Below are positions 1-5,423 of a stretch of 5,423 nucleotides of DNA, in pieces (the first letter of the stretch is position 1; every line of letters starts with the position of its first letter). The notes below the pieces were generated by a model. That model was not told where the DNA came from and made no database searches. It was given only the letters and a program-made list of their open reading frames with translations. The stretch comes from an uncultured Bacilli bacterium. Lineage in GTDB: Bacteria; Bacillota_I; Bacilli_A; RF39; UBA660. The position numbers were made by a program, and so were the translations under genes. The stretch spans positions 1 to 5,423 of the forward strand of contig CAJGDV010000083.1 of NCBI GenBank assembly GCA_904502155.1. Reading direction: 5' to 3'.

Positions 1-2
1 AA

Positions 3-77
3 TGGAGCAAGTGATGGGAATCGAACCCACGTCTCAGCCTTGGCAAGGCCGCGTACTAGCCGTTGTACTACACCTGC
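3..77 (-). tRNA. tRNA-Gly, anticodon GCC
   Basis: The minus strand folds into a complete 75-nt cloverleaf. The 7-bp acceptor stem pairs GCAGGTG with CACTTGC and has one G-U pair. The D arm is GTAC/GTAC. The anticodon stem CGGCC/GGCTG closes the loop TTGCCAA, with anticodon GCC read at positions 44-42. The T loop is TTCGATT, the discriminator base is U as usual for bacterial tRNA-Gly, and the CCA end is encoded in the DNA (positions 5-3). It decodes GGC and GGU. It lies 5 nt downstream of tRNA-Cys in the same direction, so the two are almost certainly processed from one transcript. Whether more tRNAs follow lies beyond the left edge. Confidence 0.98.
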
Positions 78-82
78 ATAAT

Positions 83-156
83 TGGAGGGCCCGACCGGAT
101 TTGAACCAGCGATCAGGGAGTTGCAGTCCCATGCCTTACCACTTGGCTACAGGCCC
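83..156 (-). tRNA. tRNA-Cys, anticodon GCA
   Basis: The minus strand forms a 74-nt cloverleaf with acceptor stem GGGCCTG/CGGGCCC, D arm GCC/GGC around AAGTGGTAA, anticodon loop CTGCAAC (anticodon GCA), T arm GCTGG/CCGGT with loop TTCAAAT, discriminator U and encoded CCA. The U discriminator and GCA anticodon are the main identity elements of tRNA-Cys. The outermost anticodon-stem position (27-43) is a U-U mismatch; from memory other bacteria have a G-U pair there, so it is slightly off pattern but unlikely to disable the tRNA. It is the first gene of a two-tRNA transcript ending in tRNA-Gly. A promoter lies just upstream at 177-205. Confidence 0.98.
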
Positions 157-165
157 ATAAAAATT

Positions 166-206
166 AATGCAATTAAATTATAACAAATAATAATTTGAAA
201 TGCAAT
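166..206. repeat. 8-bp direct repeat flanking the tRNA promoter
   Basis: The octamer AATGCAAT (ATTGCATT on the minus strand) occurs at 166-173 and again at 199-206, 33 bp apart, close to three helical turns. One copy covers the -35 element and the other covers the expected start of transcription. This arrangement could be an operator, but in DNA this AT-rich a chance repeat is quite possible. Confidence 0.35.
177..205 (-). promoter_or_regulatory. Promoter of the tRNA-Cys/tRNA-Gly operon
   Basis: On the minus strand there is a perfect -10 box TATAAT (182-177) preceded by TGT, which gives an extended -10 (TGnTATAAT). A -35-like TTGCAT (205-200) lies 17 bp upstream. Transcription would start near 170, about 14 nt before the mature 5' end of tRNA-Cys at 156, a normal leader for RNase P processing. 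The -35 match is only partial (TTG conserved), so the extended -10 probably does most of the work. The promoter sits directly after the ltaS-like gene, which ends at 222. Confidence 0.75.
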
Positions 207-221
207 AATTTTTAATAAAAT

Positions 222-2234
222 TTATTCAGTTTCTTCAGAAAGTACTTTTGATTTCTTAATTAAATCATAAACAATGATTTTATCAGAAATCGAAATTTTC
301 TCTTCTGCTTCTTTTGTATATTTATTTATATAATCTACACTAACAGGTTCATATTGATTTAAAGGCATTCCCTCTTCTTTTTGACTGTTATAATACATTT
401 TATTAGTTAACCAATTTCCATCAGGGAAAATAACAACATTTTCATCTACTGAGAAAATATCATTTCCTAAAGCATATGGATTATAAATGTTAAGCATATT
501 ACCAAGTGTAGGCATAACATCATACATACCCATAACTTCATCTACTTTAACACTTTTTTTATCATTTTTATTCCAAATGATAAATGGAACACTTCTATTT
601 ATTTCATAACTATAAAAATCTACATTAACATATTCAGGATCTTCTTCATCTCTAATACTATTAGTTTCAGGTATATAATTATAATATCTAATATATTCAG
701 ATTTTTTAATTTTAGAATCATGATCACCATAAATTACAATTACTGTATCATCTAGTAATCCAGCATCATCTAAATCGTTTATTAGTTGTCCTATAGCTTG
801 ATCAGCATAATTAACAGCTTTAATATAAGAACCTAACATTGTTCCTTCAAGATATGGAGCAGTTTGTTCTATACCATTTTCATCAACATATTTCATAGTA
901 ACATCAAAATCTGAATGCTTATCAATATCATTCCATGGAGTATGATTAGTAAGCATAATTAAATTACCATAAAATCTTTTATTGTTTTTATTAATATCTT
1001 CAATAATAGGAACAACTTGTTTAAAGAATGATTTATCTGATAATCCTAAACCAATTGTTTCATCAATTGTAAATGAATCAGTATAACAATAAAATTTATC
1101 ATATCCTAGTGATGGATGCATATTATTTCTGTTCCACATAGTACAGTTATTAGCATGCATACTAAATGTATAATAATCTTTTTCTTTTAAAAGCTTTGGC
1201 ATTGTTACATATTCTCTATCCCAATAACTTACAAATACTGTTCCACTACTTGCTGGCATTAATGATGTATTTAATGTGAATTCACTATCACTACTAGTTC
1301 CTACACTTTCCTGAGCATAGAAATTACTAAAATACATCCCTTCCCCAGCTAATTTATTTAAATTTGGTGTAACTTCAACACCATTAATTTCAAGGCCGAT
1401 AAGATAATTCATTATACTTTCAGCATGAATTGATATTACGTTTTTATTTTCATAAATATTAGTATATTTGTTTTTAGTATCTTCTTTTTTATTTGTTTCA
1501 TAATATTCTCTAAATTCTTTATTAGCTGTGTCAAGTCCAAATAAAGGACTTATTTGAGGCTTTAAAGATGCAACTATATCATTAAATTGGTATACATATA
1601 TACCAAATTGCATTACAACATATTCTCTATTCCATTGTTTTTTAAGTCTACTTAAATCAGTAGCTGTTAACATTGAAACAAATAAACCTAAAACAATTAA
1701 ACCTGCTACAGCAGTATTCATGGCTCTTACTTTTCCTACTTCAATTTCAGTTACAAATTCAAAATAGCCATGCTTTTTAAGACTACTATTTATTAAAAAG
1801 AAAATAATTAATGGTACAAAATAAATAAAGTCTTTAATTTGAAGTATTTGTTTCCAAATTGCATCAGCAACTCCAATAGCTTGTGTCGAAGTTGCTAATA
1901 GCGATAAAGAAGCAAATGATAAATAATTTGTATAATATAAACTATTAACAAAACATATTGTTGTTAATACAATAGCACATCCTGCAAAATATCTAAATTG
2001 TTTCTTAGGTTTAATAAAATAACCTATACAACCAATTAAAAGGATAACAGCTAGATCTGCTAAAATTGGTTTAATATTCCAAAATTTTTCAACAGTATAA
2101 AATCTTAAAATTGTTGCATTAAATAATGATACTAATACATAGCTTATGAAAAGTACGTTAGTTTTTAAATATGCTTTACTAAAAAGCTTTGCTCGTTTAT
2201 AAATTTTTAAAAGTTTATCCTTAAACTTATTCAT
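222..2234 (-). CDS. ltaS: LtaS-family membrane sulfatase, probable lipoteichoic acid synthase
   Basis: A 670-residue enzyme predicted to polymerise glycerol phosphate from phosphatidylglycerol onto a glycolipid anchor outside the membrane. Five hydrophobic segments (about 27-46, 57-75, 81-99, 135-150, 171-190) precede an extracellular sulfatase-fold domain (about 264-625), the same plan and near the same length as S. aureus LtaS (about 646). Visible metal and active-site residues are E272 in HAES, the TSSDSEF block 313-319, H360, W367 and R369 in the MWNR motif, H431 in TNHTPW, and D504-H505 in YGDH. The residue aligned with catalytic Thr300 of S. aureus LtaS is S314, with T313 beside it, and N362 replaces Asp349. 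No clear AxA cleavage box was found between TM5 and the domain. The ATG start has AGAAGG 6 nt upstream, and the stop is TAA. It could be a paralogue such as an LTA primase or a related phosphoglycerol transferase; the family is certain, the exact role less so. Confidence 0.9.
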   Translation of the reverse strand: MNKFKDKLLKIYKRAKLFSKAYLKTNVLFISYVLVSLFNATILRFYTVEKFWNIKPILADLAVILLIGCIGYFIKPKKQFRYFAGCAIVLTTICFVNSLYYTNYLSFASLSLLATSTQAIGVADAIWKQILQIKDFIYFVPLIIFFLINSSLKKHGYFEFVTEIEVGKVRAMNTAVAGLIVLGLFVSMLTATDLSRLKKQWNREYVVMQFGIYVYQFNDIVASLKPQISPLFGLDTANKEFREYYETNKKEDTKNKYTNIYENKNVISIHAESIMNYLIGLEINGVEVTPNLNKLAGEGMYFSNFYAQESVGTSSDSEFTLNTSLMPASSGTVFVSYWDREYVTMPKLLKEKDYYTFSMHANNCTMWNRNNMHPSLGYDKFYCYTDSFTIDETIGLGLSDKSFFKQVVPIIEDINKNNKRFYGNLIMLTNHTPWNDIDKHSDFDVTMKYVDENGIEQTAPYLEGTMLGSYIKAVNYADQAIGQLINDLDDAGLLDDTVIVIYGDHDSKIKKSEYIRYYNYIPETNSIRDEEDPEYVNVDFYSYEINRSVPFIIWNKNDKKSVKVDEVMGMYDVMPTLGNMLNIYNPYALGNDIFSVDENVVIFPDGNWLTNKMYYNSQKEEGMPLNQYEPVSVDYINKYTKEAEEKISISDKIIVYDLIKKSKVLSEETE

Positions 2235-2259
2235 TGTTCACCTTCTTTTTCCAAAAAAC

Positions 2260-2288
2260 ATTATATCATTTATTAAGATTTTTAACAA
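2260..2288 (-). promoter_or_regulatory. Promoter of the ltaS-like gene
   Basis: In the 55-bp gap after herA the minus strand has -35 TTGTTA (2288-2283), a 17-bp spacer and a perfect -10 TATAAT (2265-2260) preceded by TGA, an extended -10. The predicted start near 2253 leaves a leader of about 19 nt containing the ribosome binding site AGAAGG (2246-2241). The -35 begins immediately after the herA stop codon, and no terminator hairpin is visible in the gap. The ltaS-like gene can therefore be transcribed from its own promoter and probably also by read-through from herA. Confidence 0.78.
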
Positions 2289-2289
2289 C

Positions 2290-4074
2290 CTAACTACCTG
2301 GTCTTGTTATAAACCAAGTATTACTAATATTACATGAATCACTTGATGGTGCAGGATTTGGCATTTCAAATTTTACTATTACAGGAACTTTAAATCCTTG
2401 TCCAAAAGCCACACAATTTCCTGGTTGTAAGATTTTTAATCTTTTAATAATTTCATTTGTAATATTTGGAACAATTTCTCTTATGTATTCAACATCTTTA
2501 GGATGTAACATTTTAAAAATTAAGAAATTACTACATTGAGATAGTGTTGTTTCTGATAACTCTGAAGGTCTTTGTGAAATAAGTCCAATTAAAACCCCAT
2601 ATTTACGACCTTCTTTAGTAATTCGTTCAAATATATTATAGCCTAATAATTTAACGTCATTATCGTTTTGTACATATCTATGTGCTTCTTCTAGAATTAT
2701 ATGAAATGGTAAACTTGCTCTTTTATCCATTTCTTTAGCATAATCAAAAAGAATTTTTGAATATATTTTTGTTAAACATTTAGCAAATCTGTCATCAACA
2801 TAGTTAATATTAAAGTTTATAATTTGAGCTTTTCTTCCTGTTGGAGCTGTAATTAAGTTTCTAATGTATTGTTCTTTAGAAACATATTCTTTACAATCAA
2901 AATAAACTTTATATTCTCCATTAACTAAACTATGTAAACGAACTTTTAAAACATTCATATCGTCATAAACTTTATTACTTTTTAATATACCTTCACTTAT
3001 AAGTGCAAAATCAAGCGCACTTTTTATGTCTTCTAATGAATACATAAATGAACCATCTGGTAATGATAATTCAGTATTATCTATTAAAAATGATTCAAAA
3101 AAAGTTGATATAGCTTCAATTTCTCTTATTTTTCCAGATGAATCTATAAATAGATATTGTTTTAATGGTCTAGTATATCCTGGTTGATAAATTTGTGTAT
3201 CTAAACTTAAATCATCAGTATGATGATTAGATAATACACTTGTAAGTTGATCTCTAATTTGAGCAGGAGAACTACCACTTGATAAAATATCTAATAATGC
3301 TCTAGCTATAATATCATTTTTATATTTTCTAACTTCTTCCTCATCTTCTTTACGTGCAAAAATATTTACAAGTCTAAGCGTTTTTTCTAATATTGGTATT
3401 TGAGAAGATTTTTCAGCCCCTAATAATATGGCTAAATCATCTACAGTAAGAAGCCATGGCGGTATATTAATAATTTCTGAATCTGAAAAATTAACATTTG
3501 TTGTATAACTTTTAAAATTTATATTTGAATATGTTTGGCTTAATTTATTGAAAGCACTATGATATTCACCATAAGCATCAAAAATAAATATACTTGCTTT
3601 ATATGGTATTTGATTTTGTTTTGAAAATAAATTTTGAAAAATACGTGCTACACTACATGATTTACCACTTCCTGTAGAACCAAATATTGCAAAATGATTT
3701 GCAAAAAAATTATTTATATCAACATTAACATCAACACCAGAATAAATGGCTGATTTACCTAAATATAAAAATTTATTTTCTTCAGTATTTTCTTCACTAA
3801 TAATTAATGGTACTTTTTCTTTACTAACAATTTTAGTTACAGCACCAAAAGAAGGTTTTCCAATAACCCCATACACGAATTTATTATTTATTAATTCCCC
3901 AAGTAAATTAATATATGCTATTTCATCTTTTATATCTACTATTTCCCCTACACATATACGTGTTTGATCTTCTAAAACTACATGATTTCCGATAATAGAT
4001 GCATATTTACTTAGGTCTATTTCTATTTTTAAAAGAACTTGATTTTCATCAATTCCTATAATTTTACCTAACAC
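2290..4074 (-). CDS. herA: HerA-like hexameric DNA translocase/helicase ATPase (DUF87 family)
   Basis: A 594-residue cytoplasmic ATPase of the HerA/FtsK superfamily; characterised members form hexameric rings that move along double-stranded DNA. An N-terminal beta-rich region (about 1-75) fits the HAS-barrel. Walker A is GSTGSGKS (132-139). FDAYGEY (165-171) matches the DPHGEY-like strand of HerA proteins. Walker B is HIILEEAH (458-465) with catalytic Glu463. EGRKYGV and SQRPS (488-504) are the conserved segment after Walker B holding the sensor and arginine residues. The C-terminal region with PGNCVAFG and the ending PAPSSD...W is also typical. The start is GTG, supported by AGGAAGGG 6 nt upstream; the stop is TAG. 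Known HerA proteins work with the nuclease NurA in end resection, or with SIR2 or DUF4297 partners in phage defence. No such partner lies in this window: the neighbours are yqeH and an LtaS-like gene, each served by its own promoter or operon. The family is sure, the pathway unknown. Confidence 0.87.
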   Translation of the reverse strand: MLGKIIGIDENQVLLKIEIDLSKYASIIGNHVVLEDQTRICVGEIVDIKDEIAYINLLGELINNKFVYGVIGKPSFGAVTKIVSKEKVPLIISEENTEENKFLYLGKSAIYSGVDVNVDINNFFANHFAIFGSTGSGKSCSVARIFQNLFSKQNQIPYKASIFIFDAYGEYHSAFNKLSQTYSNINFKSYTTNVNFSDSEIINIPPWLLTVDDLAILLGAEKSSQIPILEKTLRLVNIFARKEDEEEVRKYKNDIIARALLDILSSGSSPAQIRDQLTSVLSNHHTDDLSLDTQIYQPGYTRPLKQYLFIDSSGKIREIEAISTFFESFLIDNTELSLPDGSFMYSLEDIKSALDFALISEGILKSNKVYDDMNVLKVRLHSLVNGEYKVYFDCKEYVSKEQYIRNLITAPTGRKAQIINFNINYVDDRFAKCLTKIYSKILFDYAKEMDKRASLPFHIILEEAHRYVQNDNDVKLLGYNIFERITKEGRKYGVLIGLISQRPSELSETTLSQCSNFLIFKMLHPKDVEYIREIVPNITNEIIKRLKILQPGNCVAFGQGFKVPVIVKFEMPNPAPSSDSCNISNTWFITRPGS

Positions 4075-4080
4075 ATAAAT

Positions 4081-4088
4081 CCCTTCCT
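4081..4088 (-). promoter_or_regulatory. Ribosome binding site fixing the GTG start of herA
   Basis: The minus strand reads AGGAAGGG, a strong Shine-Dalgarno, 6 nt before GTG (4074-4072), which is in frame with the HerA protein. An ATG overlaps it two bases upstream (4076-4074) but is out of frame and stops after two codons (ATG TGT TAG). No in-frame ATG lies nearer the Shine-Dalgarno, so GTG is the best start. Confidence 0.8.
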
Positions 4089-4099
4089 ATTCTATTAAG

Positions 4100-4128
4100 A
4101 TTATATCAAAAAAAAAGTATTATTAAAA
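4100..4128 (-). promoter_or_regulatory. Promoter of herA, extended -10 type
   Basis: The minus strand carries TGATATAAT (4108-4100), a perfect extended -10 identical over nine bases to that of the ltaS-like gene. At 17-bp spacing the -35 window is TTTTAA (4128-4123), a poor match that lies in the loop and stem of the yqeH terminator. The promoter must therefore rely on the extended -10. The predicted start near 4093 gives a leader of about 19 nt with the ribosome binding site at 4088-4081. Confidence 0.72.
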
Positions 4129-4136
4129 TACTTTTT
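4108..4136 (-). terminator. Rho-independent terminator of yqeG-yqeH
   Basis: A perfect 10-bp inverted repeat (AAAAAGTATT at 4136-4127 and AATACTTTTT at 4121-4112 on the minus strand, 5-nt loop) begins one base after the yqeH stop codon. A run of nine T residues (4116-4108) starts within the stem and continues past it. The stem has only one G-C pair, so the hairpin is weak and some read-through into herA is likely. The T-run ends directly in the TGATATAAT promoter of herA. Confidence 0.75.
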
Positions 4137-4137
4137 A

Positions 4138-5130
4138 TTAGACAAGCGATTTTCTTGTAAATACTTTTACACCTTTTAAAACGCTTACTTTTATCGTTTC
4201 ATCTTTTGTAAATTTAATAAAACCTAATCCCGTAATTACTAAATCTTCATTTTTCTTAACTTTAATTTCAATTTCATTTAATTCAGGATTTTCTTTGTTT
4301 TTAAATAGTCTACATACATCTAATTGGTTAGATATAAACATAGTTATGTTATTATCTTTTAAATTAAGTTTTAATAAATCTTCAACATAAATCCATTGTT
4401 GTGTTTTAACTTGATAAGTAATAGGTCTTATTTCTTTTTTAGGTACTATTTTTTTAAGAGTTTTTACATCGATATAGTCTTCAATACTTCCTTCTTGTAA
4501 AAGTCCAGGAGTATCAATAATTGTCATATTATCACTAAATTTAATTTCAATACTATTTAGTGTTGTACTTGGTAACATACTAGTTGTTATATTAACAACA
4601 TTATCTGAATAATTATATAAAAGTTTATTAATTAATGTACTCTTACCTGCATTAGTAAAACCTACAACATGAACTTTATCTGATGTTTTATATTCATTAA
4701 TTTTATCAAGTAAATTATCAAAATTATAATTTTTATTACTGCTAACAATTATTTTGTCTTTATAATTTAGTTTATAGTTATTAACATATTCAAGTAATCT
4801 TTCTTCATAAATTATTTTTGGTAGAATATCTCTTTTTGTTAAAACTAATAAAATAGGATTTTTAATATTTTCTGTAAAAACATTTAAATTTTCAGGTAAA
4901 TTAAATAAATCCATAACAAGAACAACTAAATCTTTAGAATCTATTTTTTTAATAATATTTATAAAAGTATTATTATCTTTGATTATGCATTTATAATCGC
5001 CGTAATTTCTAATTCTAAAACATCTTTCACAAATAGTTGCTGTTTCATATTTTGTTTCATCAATATAACCTTCTAATGCATCATTATAATGTTGTAATAA
5101 CGCACCACAACCAGTACATTTTTTATCCAT
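4138..5130 (-). CDS. yqeH: Ribosome biogenesis GTPase YqeH
   Basis: A 330-residue circularly permuted GTPase; in Bacillus subtilis YqeH is needed for assembly of the 30S ribosomal subunit. A zinc-finger-like N-terminus has C5xxC8 and C34xxC37 followed by FRIRNYG. The G motifs come in the permuted order G4 (TKRD, 98-101), G5 (VSSNK, around 129-133), G1 (GFTNAGKS, 157-164), G2 (PSTT, 187-190) and G3 (DTPG, 206-209). The C-terminal domain ends in GLGF...KGVKVFTRKSL, as in B. subtilis YqeH. It is somewhat shorter than the B. subtilis protein (about 366), mainly in the C-terminal half. G4 has Thr98 where the usual motif has Asn. The ATG start has AAAGGA 7 nt upstream, inside yqeG, and the first 8 nt overlap the yqeG end (ATGGATAA), which suggests translational coupling. 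The stop is TAA, directly followed by a terminator. Identification is firm. Confidence 0.97.
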   Translation of the reverse strand: MDKKCTGCGALLQHYNDALEGYIDETKYETATICERCFRIRNYGDYKCIIKDNNTFINIIKKIDSKDLVVLVMDLFNLPENLNVFTENIKNPILLVLTKRDILPKIIYEERLLEYVNNYKLNYKDKIIVSSNKNYNFDNLLDKINEYKTSDKVHVVGFTNAGKSTLINKLLYNYSDNVVNITTSMLPSTTLNSIEIKFSDNMTIIDTPGLLQEGSIEDYIDVKTLKKIVPKKEIRPITYQVKTQQWIYVEDLLKLNLKDNNITMFISNQLDVCRLFKNKENPELNEIEIKVKKNEDLVITGLGFIKFTKDETIKVSVLKGVKVFTRKSLV

Positions 5131-5423
5131 AATATTTTCCTTTATAAAATAAGTTAGCTTTTGATAATTTTTTTATTAATTTTTTTTCTCTCATTCTTTG
5201 TACTTTTGTTAATATCATATCACTTTTAGCACTAATAGGATTAACTAAGATTGTAGTAATACCAACTTTATTACCACCTATAATATCTGTATAAAATTGA
5301 TCTCCAACAATTGCAATTTGAGATTCATTATAATTAAAATGTTCCATAACATATAAGAATTTCTTTGGTGATGGTTTAAAACATCTATAACATACATCAA
5401 CATTTAATTGTTCTTTAAATGGT
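5123..5423 (-). CDS. yqeG: YqeG family HAD-IIIA phosphatase, 3' part
   Basis: The last 99 residues are visible; the frame stays open to the right edge, so the gene starts outside the window and lacks its 5' end here only because the window ends. The visible part holds HAD motif III (the Lys of FKPSPKKF) and motif IV (VGDQFYTDIIGGNKVG, with the two Asp residues), followed by TTILVNPIS and a basic tail. This matches B. subtilis YqeG (about 172 residues) in order and sequence, e.g. its GDQLLTDVLGGN. HAD motif I (DxDNT) must lie upstream. Most HAD proteins of this group are phosphatases, but the substrate of YqeG is not known to me. It overlaps yqeH by 8 nt, as part of the conserved yqeG-yqeH pair of Firmicutes. 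A Met at 5347 is internal: the residues before it (positions 5348-5422) already match the family. Confidence 0.93.
   Translation of the reverse strand, partial: PFKEQLNVDVCYRCFKPSPKKFLYVMEHFNYNESQIAIVGDQFYTDIIGGNKVGITTILVNPISAKSDMILTKVQRMREKKLIKKLSKANLFYKGKYYG

Noticed and set aside
1..160. The tRNA pair as an integration site of a mobile element
   Set aside because: No integrase, no second copy of a tRNA 3' end and no foreign-looking genes are seen in the window.
207..222. Inverted repeat AATTTT/AAAATT after the ltaS-like gene as a terminator
   Set aside because: The 6-bp stem is all A-T, overlaps the stop codon and is not followed by a T-run on the minus strand.
3746..3967. A 73-codon open frame on the plus strand
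   Set aside because: It lies wholly inside the herA gene on the opposite strand, has no recognisable protein motif, and long antisense frames are expected opposite a gene of this composition.
4068..4076. ATG at 4076-4074 as the start of herA
   Set aside because: It is out of frame with the HerA protein and hits TAG after two codons; GTG at 4074 is the in-frame start with a good Shine-Dalgarno.
2290..5130. herA with yqeH as a new defence or DNA-processing operon
   Set aside because: A terminator and a separate promoter divide them, yqeH is a well-known ribosome-assembly gene, and no nuclease, toxin or mobile-element gene is present.
5123..5347. A separate 74-residue gene starting at the ATG at 5347
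   Set aside because: The frame is open upstream to the window edge and the added residues match YqeG, including HAD motif III, so this Met is internal to a partial gene.
1..5423. UGA read as tryptophan (Mycoplasma-type code)
   Set aside because: All 11 Trp codons in the three complete proteins are TGG and no gene has an in-frame TGA, which would be unlikely at this AT content under that code.

Overview
The window is a strongly AT-rich stretch of chromosome with every gene on the minus strand. It suggests a low-GC Gram-positive bacterium, a Firmicute of the Bacilli/Erysipelotrichia/RF39 type with a compact genome. The evidence is the base composition, the yqeG-yqeH pair, an LtaS-type lipoteichoic acid synthase and strong AGGAGG-like ribosome binding sites. 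Tryptophan is written TGG at all 11 places in the three complete proteins, and no reading frame contains an internal TGA. This argues for the standard code rather than the UGA=Trp code of Mycoplasma. No species can be named from this sequence alone.

In the direction of transcription (right to left) the layout is as follows. (1) The 3' part of yqeG, a HAD-family phosphatase, runs off the right edge. (2) yqeH, the circularly permuted ribosome-assembly GTPase, overlaps yqeG by 8 nt. (3) A 10-bp hairpin terminator starts one base after the yqeH stop, and its T-tract runs into an extended -10 promoter. (4) A HerA/DUF87-type hexameric ATPase gene starts with GTG. (5) A short gap carries a second extended -10 promoter. 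(6) An LtaS-family membrane sulfatase-fold enzyme follows. (7) A third promoter drives a tRNA-Cys(GCA)-tRNA-Gly(GCC) pair, both with encoded CCA ends.

The genes serve separate housekeeping jobs: ribosome assembly (yqeG/yqeH), DNA processing or translocation (HerA-like), cell-envelope polymer synthesis (LtaS-like) and translation (tRNAs). Three promoters and one terminator divide the window into at least three transcription starts. The ltaS-like gene may also receive read-through from herA, because no terminator is visible between them. The spacing is tight, and no gap exceeds about 65 bp.

I see no mobile element, CRISPR array, phage gene or convincing new defence system. The points most worth checking are the serine at the usual catalytic threonine position of the LtaS-like enzyme, a HerA ATPase with no NurA/SIR2 partner in view, and the overlapping terminator and promoter between yqeH and herA.
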